Below, in pieces: positions 33,358 to 41,495 of a stretch of DNA of 64,000 nt (the stretch's first letter is position 1; every line of letters starts with the position of its first letter). Source of the DNA: an uncultured Faecalicatena sp. (lineage in GTDB: Bacteria; Bacillota; Clostridia; Lachnospirales; Lachnospiraceae). The translations under genes and the position numbers were made by a program. The stretch covers positions 1 through 64,000 of the forward strand of contig CAOKHZ010000016.1 in assembly GCA_948468385.1 (NCBI GenBank), in the 5' to 3' direction. Under the pieces are notes generated by a model. That model ran no database searches and was not told the DNA's origin. It was given only the letters and a program-made list of their open reading frames with translations.

Positions 33358-35667
33358 ATGATTACAAAATTTGAAAAGCAGGTGGTTGCTTTGTTTTTGG
33401 CGGCGACCATGTGCCTTGCCGCCGTGCTCTCTTGCGGCGCGTCGGCGTATGCGGGAGAGGGAGATTCCCCGGCAGAGGCGGAGACGGTGGAATCTGCCAC
33501 GCCATCGGAGAAGACACCGGCCGTGAAATCTGAGGTGGCATCGGTTGGGGCATCTGCGGAGACTCAAGCCGCGCCATCTGAAGAGGCATCTGCAGGAGTT
33601 CCTGCTATAATGTCTGAGGAGGTTCCCGTAGAGGAATCCGAAAATGGGAATGATGCAGTCGAGGGAGATACCATGGAAAACGAGCAGAAAACCGCAAGGG
33701 CATCGGTAAGCGAGGGCGATTATGAATACGCCATCCTCGCGGATGATTCTGTCGTTATCTCAAAGTACAATGGAACAGAAACAGAAGTGTCCGTTCCCGG
33801 AACATTGGGCGGGAAAACCGTCAGCAGCATCGGGGAATCGGCATTTGAGCAGAATGACACGATAGAGAAGGTAACGCTTCCGGCTTCTGTCACGTCCATA
33901 CAATATATGTCGTTTTATGGCTGTACGAATTTAAAAAACGTGGAATTGTCGGGAAACACTCTAAAGACGATAGGGGATAAAGCGTTTTTGGCGAGTGGAT
34001 TGTCAGAGTTTGTAGCTCCCTCGGTAGAGACGGTCGGAGCAGAGGCCTTTCGTGGATGCAGTGATTTGGAAAGCGTGGTATTTGGAACACAATTGAGATT
34101 CTTGGGCGAGTATGCATTTCAATACTCAGGGATAAGGTCAATCCAGATATCGGAAAGTATTCTTTCACGTATTGAAAACGGTACATTTTCGGGATGTAAT
34201 AATCTTAGCCAAATTAAGCTGCCAAATGGCGTGAAGAGTATCGGAGATAGTGCATTTTCCGGCTCTGGGCTTGAAATGATTCAGATACCGGATTCGGTCG
34301 AGGCGATTGGAGGGTGGGCGTTTTATTACTGTCAAAAGCTGACAACAATTGAATTGCCGAATTCGCTTAAGAGGATTGGGGAGAGGGCGTTTGGTTCTAC
34401 TGGGCTTGTGGTAGTCGAGATACCGGATTCGGTCGTGGAGCTTGGAAGGGAGGCATTTTCTGGATGCCAAAAGCTGTCTTCTGCGACAATTGGAAATGGC
34501 GTGGCGGTCGTGGGAGCTCGTGCGTTTGAAAACTGTACGCTTACAACCCTGACGATTGGAGGAAGGGTAGAGGTGATAGACAGCTTTGCATTTGCAGAAA
34601 ACCGCGAATTAAGTAAAGTTGTGATACCTCAGAACGTGACAAGGCTGGAGTATGCGACTTTCGTAGATTGTGAGGCGTTGGCCGATATTACCTTCCCGGA
34701 GACATTAACGAAGATTGAGGGGCGGGCATTGGACGGAACAGCATGGTACGCAAATCAGGCGGACGGCGTCGTGTATGCGGGCAAGGTGTTGTACCGGTAC
34801 AAGGGTGACATGCCGGCGGAGACTTCCGTAAAGATCCAGGACGGAACCAAGGGAATTGCCGCGTTCGCGTTTTATGAATGTAAAAACCTAAGAGAAATTG
34901 AGATTCCGGAGGGCATCACGAATATAGGACGTTTTGCATTTTATGATGCCGGCCCGATGTCGTCCGTTCGGATTCCTGCGAGCGTGACCGAGATTGGAAG
35001 GAAGGCTTTAGGATATTTTGAATCCGAAAACGGGACATATTTTTATGATAATGTCACTGATGTAAATGATGCCGGTACTGAAGTAGGATGCTATGAAAAG
35101 ATTCCCGGTTTTACGATTTACGGGCGAACCGGTTCTGCCGCGCAGAAGTATGCCGAGGAGAACGGCTTTATTTTCGTGGCAGATGATCCGAAATTGGAGA
35201 TTGTTTTGGATGTGACGGACAAGGCTTATCTTATCGGCAGTGGCAGCAATGCGACCATCAAGTGTACCGGCGAATTAAAAGATTTTGTCAGTGTTGCAGT
35301 GGACGGGAGGCTTGTTGACCCGTCTTGCTATACTGTATCGGAGGGTTCCACCGTCCTGACATTTTTGTCGTCTTATTTGGACACGCTTTCCGTTGGCGAT
35401 CATGTGGTGACGTTAAATTATACGTATGGTTCGATTGACACGACATTGACGGTACTCGACCGAAATGCCGCGAACAACGGTGCAAATATTCCAGAGAGTG
35501 GGAGCTCGGGAAATGCAGGAGCCGACGCGGGTAACGGCGCAAAGCAAACGGTAGCGGGCGGCACACCGAAAACCGGCGACGCGAGATTGATTTGGCCGTT
35601 GTGCCTTGTGTTTCTTTCTTCGGGCGTTGTCATATTGATGCTCTCAAGGAAGAGAATAAACGTATAA
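33358..35667 (+). CDS. BspA-like leucine-rich repeat surface protein with PKTGD C-terminus
   Basis: A 769-residue exported protein: signal peptide 1-31 (ASAYAGEG), a Pro/Ala/Glu/Ser-rich linker to about 115, a beta-rich entry domain, and about 15 LRR_5 repeats. The C-terminal ~90-residue module (LDVTDKAYLIGSGSNATIKC...DTTLTVLDRN) is nearly identical to that of the other two LRR proteins. It ends TPKTGD, hydrophobic helix, SRKRINV, a wall-anchor-type signal. Linker and codon use differ from the other two, so only the C-terminal module looks recently shared. The ribosome site is AAAGGAGAAAG. Confidence 0.9.
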   Translation: MITKFEKQVVALFLAATMCLAAVLSCGASAYAGEGDSPAEAETVESATPSEKTPAVKSEVASVGASAETQAAPSEEASAGVPAIMSEEVPVEESENGNDAVEGDTMENEQKTARASVSEGDYEYAILADDSVVISKYNGTETEVSVPGTLGGKTVSSIGESAFEQNDTIEKVTLPASVTSIQYMSFYGCTNLKNVELSGNTLKTIGDKAFLASGLSEFVAPSVETVGAEAFRGCSDLESVVFGTQLRFLGEYAFQYSGIRSIQISESILSRIENGTFSGCNNLSQIKLPNGVKSIGDSAFSGSGLEMIQIPDSVEAIGGWAFYYCQKLTTIELPNSLKRIGERAFGSTGLVVVEIPDSVVELGREAFSGCQKLSSATIGNGVAVVGARAFENCTLTTLTIGGRVEVIDSFAFAENRELSKVVIPQNVTRLEYATFVDCEALADITFPETLTKIEGRALDGTAWYANQADGVVYAGKVLYRYKGDMPAETSVKIQDGTKGIAAFAFYECKNLREIEIPEGITNIGRFAFYDAGPMSSVRIPASVTEIGRKALGYFESENGTYFYDNVTDVNDAGTEVGCYEKIPGFTIYGRTGSAAQKYAEENGFIFVADDPKLEIVLDVTDKAYLIGSGSNATIKCTGELKDFVSVAVDGRLVDPSCYTVSEGSTVLTFLSSYLDTLSVGDHVVTLNYTYGSIDTTLTVLDRNAANNGANIPESGSSGNAGADAGNGAKQTVAGGTPKTGDARLIWPLCLVFLSSGVVILMLSRKRINV

Positions 35668-35673
35668 GTGCAA

Positions 35674-35752
35674 GGATAATCCAATCAAAAGGATTATTAT
35701 GTATTTGATTTTGGGTATGGAATACCAACGTTTTTAAAGCTTTAATGTGTAC
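35674..35752 (-). pseudogene. Relic fragment of a PIN-domain toxin gene
   Basis: On the minus strand this stretch reads VHIKALKTLVFHTQNQIHNN then PFDWII, matching KHIKALETLVFHNQNQIHND plus PFDRIMI of the intact PIN toxin at 36833-37237. The DNA is nearly identical to 36922-36999. It has neither start nor antitoxin and lies seven bases after the LRR gene stop, so it is a remnant of duplication or of a lost toxin-antitoxin module. Confidence 0.85.
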
Positions 35753-35758
35753 ATCATA

Positions 35759-35796
35759 TTATACTGGGCGGCAGAGTTATCTGCCGCCCAGTATAA
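35759..35796. terminator. Perfect 17-bp hairpin after the LRR gene
   Basis: TTATACTGGGCGGCAGA (35759-35775) pairs perfectly with TCTGCCGCCCAGTATAA (35780-35796) around a GTTA loop. No T-tract follows on either strand, but the stem is very stable. A transcription stop or a small mobile-element end are both possible. Confidence 0.55.
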
Positions 35797-36051
35797 ATCT
35801 AACTGAAAAAATAATGGAGAAATGAAAAAAAAGAGACGAAAGAAAACAATCTGTCGATGACGCTTGATGAGAAGTATTTCTTAGAAAACGGCGTTTGGAA
35901 GAAAGGTTCAAACAACTTGACCGATAATAGGTAACTGTTTATAATATAGAAAGTATTACATCAGATAATGTGACGGAATTGCAATCTCAATGGCTATGGT
36001 GAATGCGCCGCAGGCTGTGGCGATGGAATTGCAGAAGGGGGAACAAAAGAG
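35797..36051. other. Intergenic scar without a convincing gene
   Basis: Only short reading-frame scraps are visible: one beginning MTLDEKYFLENGVWKKG near 35858 that stops after 25 codons, and a 21-codon one (MAMVNAPQAVAMELQKG) whose stop overlaps the ATG at 36052. They look like worn gene remnants or a leader. No clear promoter was found. Confidence 0.4.
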
Positions 36052-36570
36052 ATGATTGAAAATAGGAATGTAAATATCATAACCGATGCGGACGGCAAAA
36101 AGCTTGTCTTGATTAACGATATCCGTTTCAAAGGGAAACGGCAGATTGACTGGGATGATGTAAAACGGTATCTTGAAGGGTATGTCGGGGACTATTACGA
36201 GATTGAGGAAAATGCGGAGCGCATTTATATTGGAAGCGAACTACCTGAAGAATACACGGAATCAGAGAGCCGGAAAAGCCTTATGGGTGCAAATGCAAAA
36301 GCGAAGGCAAACGCCGCTACTGCGATACCTGAACTGATACAGATAGCATCAAACCCGGCTTATGAAGAAAACCGCAAGGAAAAACACAACAAAAACGCCA
36401 GATACGGCTGGTACAGGTATGATGTCCGTTTTGCCCTCCCGGTTTATGATGAGAATGTGCTTGTCAGATACAATATATTCCATGCCCGTCTTTTAATTAA
36501 CCATGCTGAAAATGGCAAAAAATATCTGTATGATATTTTGGCAGTAAAAAAAGAAACGAGCAAGCCGTAA
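36052..36570 (+). CDS. Orphan protein resembling large-polyvalent-protein-associated domains
   Basis: A 172-residue ORF with a ribosome site AAGGGGGA. The N-terminal half is acidic, the centre has a helix with AKAKANAATAIPELIQIA, and the C-terminal part (YDVRFALPVYD...FHARLLINHAENGKKYLYDILAVKKE) recalls LPD3-type domains of long phage and conjugative-element polyproteins. This match is by eye and weak. Standing alone beside toxin-antitoxin genes, it may be the tail of a lost mobile-element protein. Confidence 0.5.
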   Translation: MIENRNVNIITDADGKKLVLINDIRFKGKRQIDWDDVKRYLEGYVGDYYEIEENAERIYIGSELPEEYTESESRKSLMGANAKAKANAATAIPELIQIASNPAYEENRKEKHNKNARYGWYRYDVRFALPVYDENVLVRYNIFHARLLINHAENGKKYLYDILAVKKETSKP

Positions 36571-36790
36571 CAAGATGTACGGTGAAAACCCATTTCTTAT
36601 TGTCAATAATAAGCCATTTCTTCTGTCTTGTCAATCCCCGATTTTGATTTTTTGCAAAATCTCCAGTGGCATGTTACTATAAGCTGAAGGCAATTTCACT
36701 GGCAAAATATGAGATGGGACGAATGTCAGGAGGTTTTAGCACTATGGGATTGACGGATGTACCGTAAATTTGTCCTATCCGTAATTAAAT

Positions 36791-36834
36791 GAGGTTCGCA
36801 AGAGATTGTTTTCCAAAAAGCTCTTATGAACCTC
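36791..36834 (-). terminator. Hairpin at the 3' end of the PIN toxin gene
   Basis: GAGGTTC (36791-36797) pairs with GAACCTC (36828-36834), and AAGAG with CTCTT inside, around a loop of about 16 bases. It overlaps the toxin stop codon on the minus strand. The T-tract is weak. Confidence 0.5.
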
Positions 36835-37237
36835 ATACGGGTACGATGCAAGATTCTTTGTAAAATGGAATTTTAGAATCATGCGTGATAAATTTTAGAT
36901 ATTCGGCTTTGGCCTGCGCAATCATAATCCGGTCAAAAGGATCGTTGTGTATTTGATTTTGATTATGGAATACCAACGTTTCTAAAGCTTTAATATGCTT
37001 GTCGGTAATTGGCAACATTTGGTATCCCATTTCTTGGCATAAGTCAGATAGTTTTGAACCATTAATTCGAATCTTGTCGGGTTTTGACATATATTTTATT
37101 GTTGTTTCCCAGATGGAGGCTGAACTATAGTAAATTTCGTTTTGTTCATCCATAATTAATGTCCTGGCCTTATTAGATAGTTTGGGATTATCGTTTAATG
37201 CCCATAAAATAATGTGCGTGTCTAATAGTAATTTCAT
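36833..37237 (-). CDS. PIN-domain toxin of a type II toxin-antitoxin module
   Basis: A 134-residue PIN ribonuclease, VapC-type. Acidic metal-binding residues are visible: LLLDTHIILWA (Asp6), ASIWETTIK (Glu44), NDPFDRIMIAQA (Asp near 100) and THDSKI (Asp near 119). It should cut RNA when freed from its antitoxin. Its ATG overlaps the antitoxin stop by four bases, the usual coupling. A relic of a close paralogue lies at 35674. Confidence 0.88.
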   Translation of the reverse strand: MKLLLDTHIILWALNDNPKLSNKARTLIMDEQNEIYYSSASIWETTIKYMSKPDKIRINGSKLSDLCQEMGYQMLPITDKHIKALETLVFHNQNQIHNDPFDRIMIAQAKAEYLKFITHDSKIPFYKESCIVPV

Positions 37238-37464
37238 TTTGTCACTCCAAACATTTCTGCAATTTCAGGATTCATCTCATCAAAATCGTAGTCATCATCA
37301 TATAAGTCTTGCCCTTTTGCAATTCCGATTCTTTTTGCGTGAATTACAGTTTTTTCCTGAGCAATGTCGGGTTGCATGAAGCGATTTATCATTTCCAATA
37401 AAAACTTTAGGTTGTCATCGGATAAAAACTGGACTTTTCTAACTACTTGTTCTTGCAATGTCAT
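37234..37464 (-). CDS. Antitoxin of the PIN module (first gene)
   Basis: A 76-residue acidic protein (MTLQEQVVRKVQFLSDDNLK...NPEIAEMFGVTK) directly upstream of and overlapping the PIN toxin. The N-terminal helix pair is of the kind found in small DUF2281-like antitoxins; the Asp-rich centre (DLYDDDYDFDEMN) likely binds the toxin. The ribosome site on the minus strand is AAAGGCGGTG. DNA binding and self-regulation are expected, not shown. Confidence 0.8.
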   Translation of the reverse strand: MTLQEQVVRKVQFLSDDNLKFLLEMINRFMQPDIAQEKTVIHAKRIGIAKGQDLYDDDYDFDEMNPEIAEMFGVTK

Positions 37465-37509
37465 CGTTGGAACACCGCCTTTCTTGAAATAAGAATTTTA
37501 ACTAATGTT

Positions 37510-37538
37510 ATTATATACCCAAAAGATTTTTTTCTCAA
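37510..37538 (-). promoter_or_regulatory. Promoter of the minus-strand toxin-antitoxin operon
   Basis: On the minus strand TTGAGA (37538-37533) and a perfect TATAAT (37515-37510) are 17 bases apart. The start would be near 37503, leaving a leader of about 40 bases before the antitoxin ATG at 37464. Confidence 0.75.
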
Positions 37539-37559
37539 TCATTTTATGAAAGGTATTGC

Positions 37560-37673
37560 ATGGATATGGATTGGATGCGCCAAGCTATCTATGACGCTGC
37601 AAAGGTATTTGCACCGGAGTATGATGTGGATGTGATTGTGGAGAGGTTGAAGGAAAAAGAGGTAGGGAAATGA
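37560..37673 (+). CDS. Possible 37-codon small ORF
   Basis: MDMDWMRQAIYDAAKVFAPE followed by a Val/Asp/Glu/Lys-rich tail ending KEKEVGK, with a weak ribosome site GAAAGG. The composition is protein-like and helical. It could be a small gene or the end of a decayed one; no promoter was found for it and no family recognised. Confidence 0.35.
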   Translation: MDMDWMRQAIYDAAKVFAPEYDVDVIVERLKEKEVGK

Positions 37674-37715
37674 CGGTAGATTAAAATAAAAGTTATATAA
37701 AATGAATGCTATTGC

Positions 37716-37744
37716 TTGCTATATGAGTCAAATTTGCATATAAT
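37716..37744 (+). promoter_or_regulatory. Promoter of the plus-strand toxin-antitoxin operon
   Basis: TTGCTA (37716-37721) and a perfect TATAAT (37739-37744) with a 17-base spacer. The leader of about 40 bases ends at the antitoxin ATG (37790), preceded by AAAGGAG. Confidence 0.72.
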
Positions 37745-37789
37745 AATAGTGAACCTTAATAGGAAACAATAATAAAGGAGCAGATTATT

Positions 37790-38086
37790 ATGAAAACCAT
37801 TAGTATCAGATTAGAGGATTCGATATATGAAGAACTTGGAGAAATGCTGGAGGCAATGGGGCAGACAAAGCAGACATTTTATGAAACCTTTACCAAAACG
37901 GCATTAAGAGAAAGAAGTATCCCGTTTATCATTTCGGCACCGCTTAACAGAAAAACGACGGAGGATAGTGATAAAGTGGCTGCTTTTCAAAGACTGGAGG
38001 CTTCCAGAAAAAGGACGTCAGGGACGATTGATTATGATAAAGAAAGGGAGGCGGCGATGAATGAGAAATATGGTTGTATTGATTGA
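37790..38086 (+). CDS. RelB/DinJ-family antitoxin
   Basis: A 98-residue protein beginning MKTISIRLEDSIYEELGEML, a ribbon-helix-helix DNA-binding start, followed by MGQTKQTFYETFTKTALRER, typical of RelB/DinJ antitoxins. The charged C-terminus should wrap the toxin. The toxin gene begins 26 bases before its stop, in another frame. Confidence 0.85.
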   Translation: MKTISIRLEDSIYEELGEMLEAMGQTKQTFYETFTKTALRERSIPFIISAPLNRKTTEDSDKVAAFQRLEASRKRTSGTIDYDKEREAAMNEKYGCID

Positions 38087-38483
38087 CACGAATATTCTTC
38101 TCAATTATATTACAAACCGCGAGGACTCCTATCTTGAGCAGTCAATAAAAATTGTGGAGTTGTGTGCAAAGGGGAGAATCAGTGGATGTATTGCTTTTCA
38201 TACATTATCAACTTTGTGGTATGTATTGAGAAAAAGGGAAGATAAAGAGCGAAGAAGTATTTTAAAGGATATCTATGAGATATTCATTGTAACGGCTGCT
38301 TCTCAAAAGGAAATTCTTGATGCGATTGAGAAAGATGCCTTTAAGGATTTTGAAGATTGCCTGCAGGATAAATGTGCGAAGGAAATAGGAGCGGATTACA
38401 TTATCACATGCAATGAAAAGGATTATTGTAATTCGGAGGTTCCGGCAATCAATCCGGATAGCTTTTTAAAAGGCTTGAAGTAA
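38061..38483 (+). CDS. PIN-domain toxin (second module)
   Basis: A 140-residue PIN-fold protein of a different branch from the 36833 toxin. Acidic sites: VVLIDTNILLNYI (Asp9), a central Glu-rich helix, FEDCLQDKCAKEIGADYIIT (Asp near 105 and 121). It should be an RNase neutralised by the RelB/DinJ-like protein. A RelB-type antitoxin with a PIN toxin is a mixed pairing. AGGGAGGCGG lies just before the ATG. Confidence 0.85.
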   Translation: MRNMVVLIDTNILLNYITNREDSYLEQSIKIVELCAKGRISGCIAFHTLSTLWYVLRKREDKERRSILKDIYEIFIVTAASQKEILDAIEKDAFKDFEDCLQDKCAKEIGADYIITCNEKDYCNSEVPAINPDSFLKGLK

Positions 38484-38632
38484 GAGGAGGAAAATGAAAA
38501 AATTTCGAAGTACGCAAATGAAAACGAATGAATAGGCCAAATTGCAGCGGGATTTTAAATATATTGAAAAATGAGATTTCCAAACCGTGTTCGCCATGTT
38601 AGAATAAGACACATGGAAGCGAGGTGTTTGTT

Positions 38633-39441
38633 ATGTTGAATAAGCCATTAGGCATTGGTGTTGAAAACTATAAGGATATTACCGGAAGACCGTATTGTTA
38701 TGTGGACAAAACGCTGATGATAAAGGATTTGTTGGACTATGGTACAAAGGTGAGCCTTTTCACCCGCCCCCGCCGGTTCGGGAAGACGCTCACGCTCAGT
38801 ATGATAAGAACGTTTTTTGAAAGGGAGCTTGCGCATTAATGTGGATGCACCATCATCACTAGGCTCGAAAGAACCTCGCCAAGTGAATGAGGCGGGCGTT
38901 CATGCTAGGCTCGAAAAGACCTCGCCAAGCATTTACAGCCAGAGCATATTTACCGGTTTAAATAACCTGGATATTTACTCCACTCTGGAGAATAAGTTTT
39001 CCAGATATTTGGGTTTTACCCAGCGGGAGGTTGAGGACTTGTTGAATTTTTATGGACTTCTTCAAACAATATTATCCGTGAACTTGTGGAGAAAGCGGAT
39101 GCTGTCACGAAAGACGAGATTGAACGATTGTTTTCCTGTCCGGGGTGTTGAGTGGCTTTCCGGATTACCACGTCCGCTCCAATCGGGAAAGCGGTGATAG
39201 TCGTCCGGATTTGCTGCTAATTCCTTTGGACGAGACGCAGCCGGTCATCATCGTGGAACTGAAGCATGTGGACAAGTTCAATCAAATGGAAAAGGGGTGC
39301 GAGGAGGCTTTGGAACAGATAGAACGACAAGACTATGCGGCGGGCGTGCTGGAGGAGGGGTATGAGAATATCGTGAAGTACGGGATATGCTTTTGTAAAA
39401 AAAGTTGCGTTGTGAAGTCGGGGAATAAAAAGGCGTCATGA
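38633..39441 (+). pseudogene. Decayed copy of the AAA-ATPase/PD-(D/E)XK gene
   Basis: Pieces in different frames match the intact gene at 39482: the N-terminus with Walker-type [13 protein letters not shown] (38633-38820), the SIFTGLNNLDIYSTLENKFS segment (~38940-39055), NNIIRELVEKADAVTKDEIE (~39070-39135, another frame), and the nuclease end with SNRESGDSRPDLLL and VIIVELKHVD (39145-39441). At least two internal deletions, of roughly 175 and 60 codons, and several frameshifts separate them. A pair of 31-base hairpins sits at the first deletion junction. Confidence 0.85.
38856..38932. repeat. Two 31-base hairpin units with covarying stems
   Basis: Unit 1 (38856-38886) and unit 2 (38902-38932) share AGGCTCGAAA and CCTCGCCAAG. 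Their outer stems differ but stay paired: TCACT/AGTGA in unit 1 and ATGCT/AGCAT in unit 2, each continuing into GGC/GCC after an A-A mismatch. Spacing between unit starts is 46 bases. The paired change at both ends shows that structure, not sequence, is kept. Confidence 0.7.
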
Positions 39442-39481
39442 TTGGAAAATTCGTTTTAGCAGAGATGTCGGAGGTGACATA

Positions 39482-41176
39482 ATGAAGAAAGCGTTGCCGG
39501 TGGGCGTGGATAATTTTGCAAAATTGATAAAAGAAGATTACTATTATGTGGATAAGACATTGCTTATTAAGGAATTGTTGGATCTGAAGGGAGAGGTGAA
39601 CCTCTTTACCCGTCCCAGGCGTTTCGGGAAGACGTTGAATTTGAGCATGCTGCGCTATTTTTTCGAGGACACGGGAAGTGACGTGGAGAATGCGCGGAAT
39701 AGGGAACTGTTTCAGGGCTTGAAAATCATGGACGCGGGCGGGGCATATACGAATCGGATGGGGACGTGCCCGGTGATAAACCTGACGTTAAAGTCGGCGA
39801 AGCAAGATACCTTTGAATCCGCATATGGGAAGCTTCGGGAGGCGATTGCGGAAGAGTTTGAGCGGCATTGTGAAGTATTGGAAAATGATGGGATAAATGA
39901 GGAATCGAAACAATTATTCCGGGAAATTTCCGGCGGGACGGCGGGATATGATGCTTATTCGGGCGCGTTGAAGTTTTTGAGCAAATGCCTATACCAGGCG
40001 ACGGGGGCGCAAGTGGTCGTTTTGATTGACGAATATGACGTGCCATTGGAAAATGCTTATTTTAAAGGATTTTATGACAAGATGGTTGGTTTTATCCGCT
40101 CGTTGTTCGAGTCCGTGCTGAAAACAAATGATTATTTGCAGTTCGCCGTGATTAGCGGATGTTTACGAATTTCCAAGGAGAGCATCTTCACGGGGTTGAA
40201 TCACCTAAACATCGTTTCGATATTGGATAAAAAATATAGCGAGCATTTTGGTTTTACGGAAGCGGAAGTGCGCCGGATGATGGCGTATTACGAGGTGGAA
40301 AGCCGCTTTCCGACAATGAAGAGGTGGTACGACGGGTATTTGTTTGGTAATACGGAAGTGTATAATCCTTGGAGCGTGATAAAGTTCATGTATGATTTAT
40401 ATTCGGACATTGATGCATTTCCGCATCCATATTGGATTAATACAAGTTCGAATGACATCATCAAGGAACTTATTGCCGAGGCGGACAGGGAGACAAAAGA
40501 ACAGATTGAGCGGCTCTTGAACGGGGAAACGTTGGACATACAGGTGCACGAGGAAGTTACCTATGCGGACATGCACGACAAAGGGGAAAATCTATGGAAT
40601 TTCCTTTATTTTACGGGGTATCTGACCAAGGAAAGTGAATATTTTAAAGAGCCGTTTATTTTCCTGCGGCTGAAAGTCCCAAATACGGAAGTGAAAACCA
40701 TTTACCAGAGCACGATAATGGGATGGCTGCGTAAAAAGATAGAGAAGCAGGATTTTCGGGATTTGTACCGAGCGATGGAGGAGGGAAACGCCGAGAAGGT
40801 GGGAGAGGTTTTGAATGAACAGCTTTTCCCGACGATTAGTTTTTATGACGGCGCGGAAAATTTTTACCATGGTTTCCTTACGGGGATTCTGAGTCAGAGT
40901 GAGAATTATATTGTGAAGTCGAACCGGGAGTCCGGTGATGGCCGTTCCGACATCATGGTGAAAAGCCCATCCCTACGGGGGAGGTCTTTTATCGTGGAAG
41001 TGAAAGTCTCGGAGAGTATTGACGATTTGGAAATGGACGCCGAGCGGGCGTTGCAGCAAATATATGACAAAAAATATATGGAGGAACTGCGGACGGAGGG
41101 GTATCGGAAAATTGACTGCTTCGGGGTGGCATTTTATCGAAAGGACTGCGAGGTTCGATTTGGAAAAGGAATATAA
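39482..41176 (+). CDS. AAA-ATPase-like protein with C-terminal PD-(D/E)XK nuclease domain
   Basis: A 564-residue protein of the widespread AAA-ATPase-like plus DUF1703 nuclease family found in many copies in gut Clostridia and Bacteroidetes. Seen: [10 protein letters not shown] and [13 protein letters not shown] at the N-terminus, a Walker A-like [15 protein letters not shown] near residue 40-55, Walker B-like [12 protein letters not shown] near 180, the [12 protein letters not shown] block, and the nuclease end [14 protein letters not shown] with EVKVS (Asp and ExK). Length is complete. The natural role is unsettled (selfish element or defence have been proposed). A decayed paralogue lies directly upstream; the start follows CGGAGGTG. 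Confidence 0.85.
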   Translation: MKKALPVGVDNFAKLIKEDYYYVDKTLLIKELLDLKGEVNLFTRPRRFGKTLNLSMLRYFFEDTGSDVENARNRELFQGLKIMDAGGAYTNRMGTCPVINLTLKSAKQDTFESAYGKLREAIAEEFERHCEVLENDGINEESKQLFREISGGTAGYDAYSGALKFLSKCLYQATGAQVVVLIDEYDVPLENAYFKGFYDKMVGFIRSLFESVLKTNDYLQFAVISGCLRISKESIFTGLNHLNIVSILDKKYSEHFGFTEAEVRRMMAYYEVESRFPTMKRWYDGYLFGNTEVYNPWSVIKFMYDLYSDIDAFPHPYWINTSSNDIIKELIAEADRETKEQIERLLNGETLDIQVHEEVTYADMHDKGENLWNFLYFTGYLTKESEYFKEPFIFLRLKVPNTEVKTIYQSTIMGWLRKKIEKQDFRDLYRAMEEGNAEKVGEVLNEQLFPTISFYDGAENFYHGFLTGILSQSENYIVKSNRESGDGRSDIMVKSPSLRGRSFIVEVKVSESIDDLEMDAERALQQIYDKKYMEELRTEGYRKIDCFGVAFYRKDCEVRFGKGI

Positions 41177-41215
41177 AAGGTAAAATAAAGAAGGGTGTCG
41201 CTTTGCCGATATCCT

Positions 41216-41256
41216 TTTTCGTGATATAGGAAACTTTGTTTCCTATATCACGAAAA
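41216..41256. terminator. Perfect 18-bp hairpin after the nuclease gene
   Basis: TTTTCGTGATATAGGAAA (41216-41233) pairs perfectly with TTTCCTATATCACGAAAA (41239-41256) around CTTTG. A-rich sequence lies before and T/C-rich within the stem, so it can act as a terminator in both directions. It ends the nuclease transcript 40 bases after its stop. Confidence 0.65.
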
Positions 41257-41270
41257 CCCTCCGGGAGGAT

Positions 41271-41323
41271 GCGCACGGGCGCGAAGGGAATCTTGTCGTA
41301 CATACGACCGCGCACGGGCGCGA
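41271..41323. repeat. Direct repeat GCGCACGGGCGCGA
   Basis: Two identical 14-base copies at 41271-41284 and 41310-41323 flank a small GTCGT/ACGAC hairpin. They lie between two large palindromes and may be ends of an inserted element. Confidence 0.5.
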
Positions 41324-41422
41324 GGGGCTGTCGGGAAATGGTATTTCTGAACAATATATAGATGTGACGCGTGAGCGTTTGTACTATATATCGTGCATGA
41401 TTTGTCATTTCCCGACAGCCCC
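41324..41422. repeat. Nested palindromic intergenic element (copy B)
   Basis: GGGGCTGTCGGGAAATG (41324-41340) pairs perfectly with CATTTCCCGACAGCCCC (41406-41422); inside, ATATATAG (41354-41361) pairs with CTATATAT (41384-41391). TTTGTTTTG follows the right arm. It shares TGTCGGGAAATG and the AT-rich inner stem with copy A at 20231-20315. The rest of 41423-41495 shows nothing recognisable. Confidence 0.65.
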
Positions 41423-41495
41423 TTTGTTTTGATAGGGGAAACTCTTTATTCATGCATATTTCATCCAGTTCCCTAATAGATTGTTAATAAAATAA

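Noticed and set aside
38577-38605. Possible promoter before the decayed nuclease gene (TTTCCA...TAGAAT)
   Set aside because: The -35 matches poorly and the downstream gene is broken; left unannotated.
38856-38932. Repeated hairpins considered as a minimal CRISPR array
   Set aside because: Only two units, with a 15-base gap too short for a spacer, no cas genes, and stems that differ between units.
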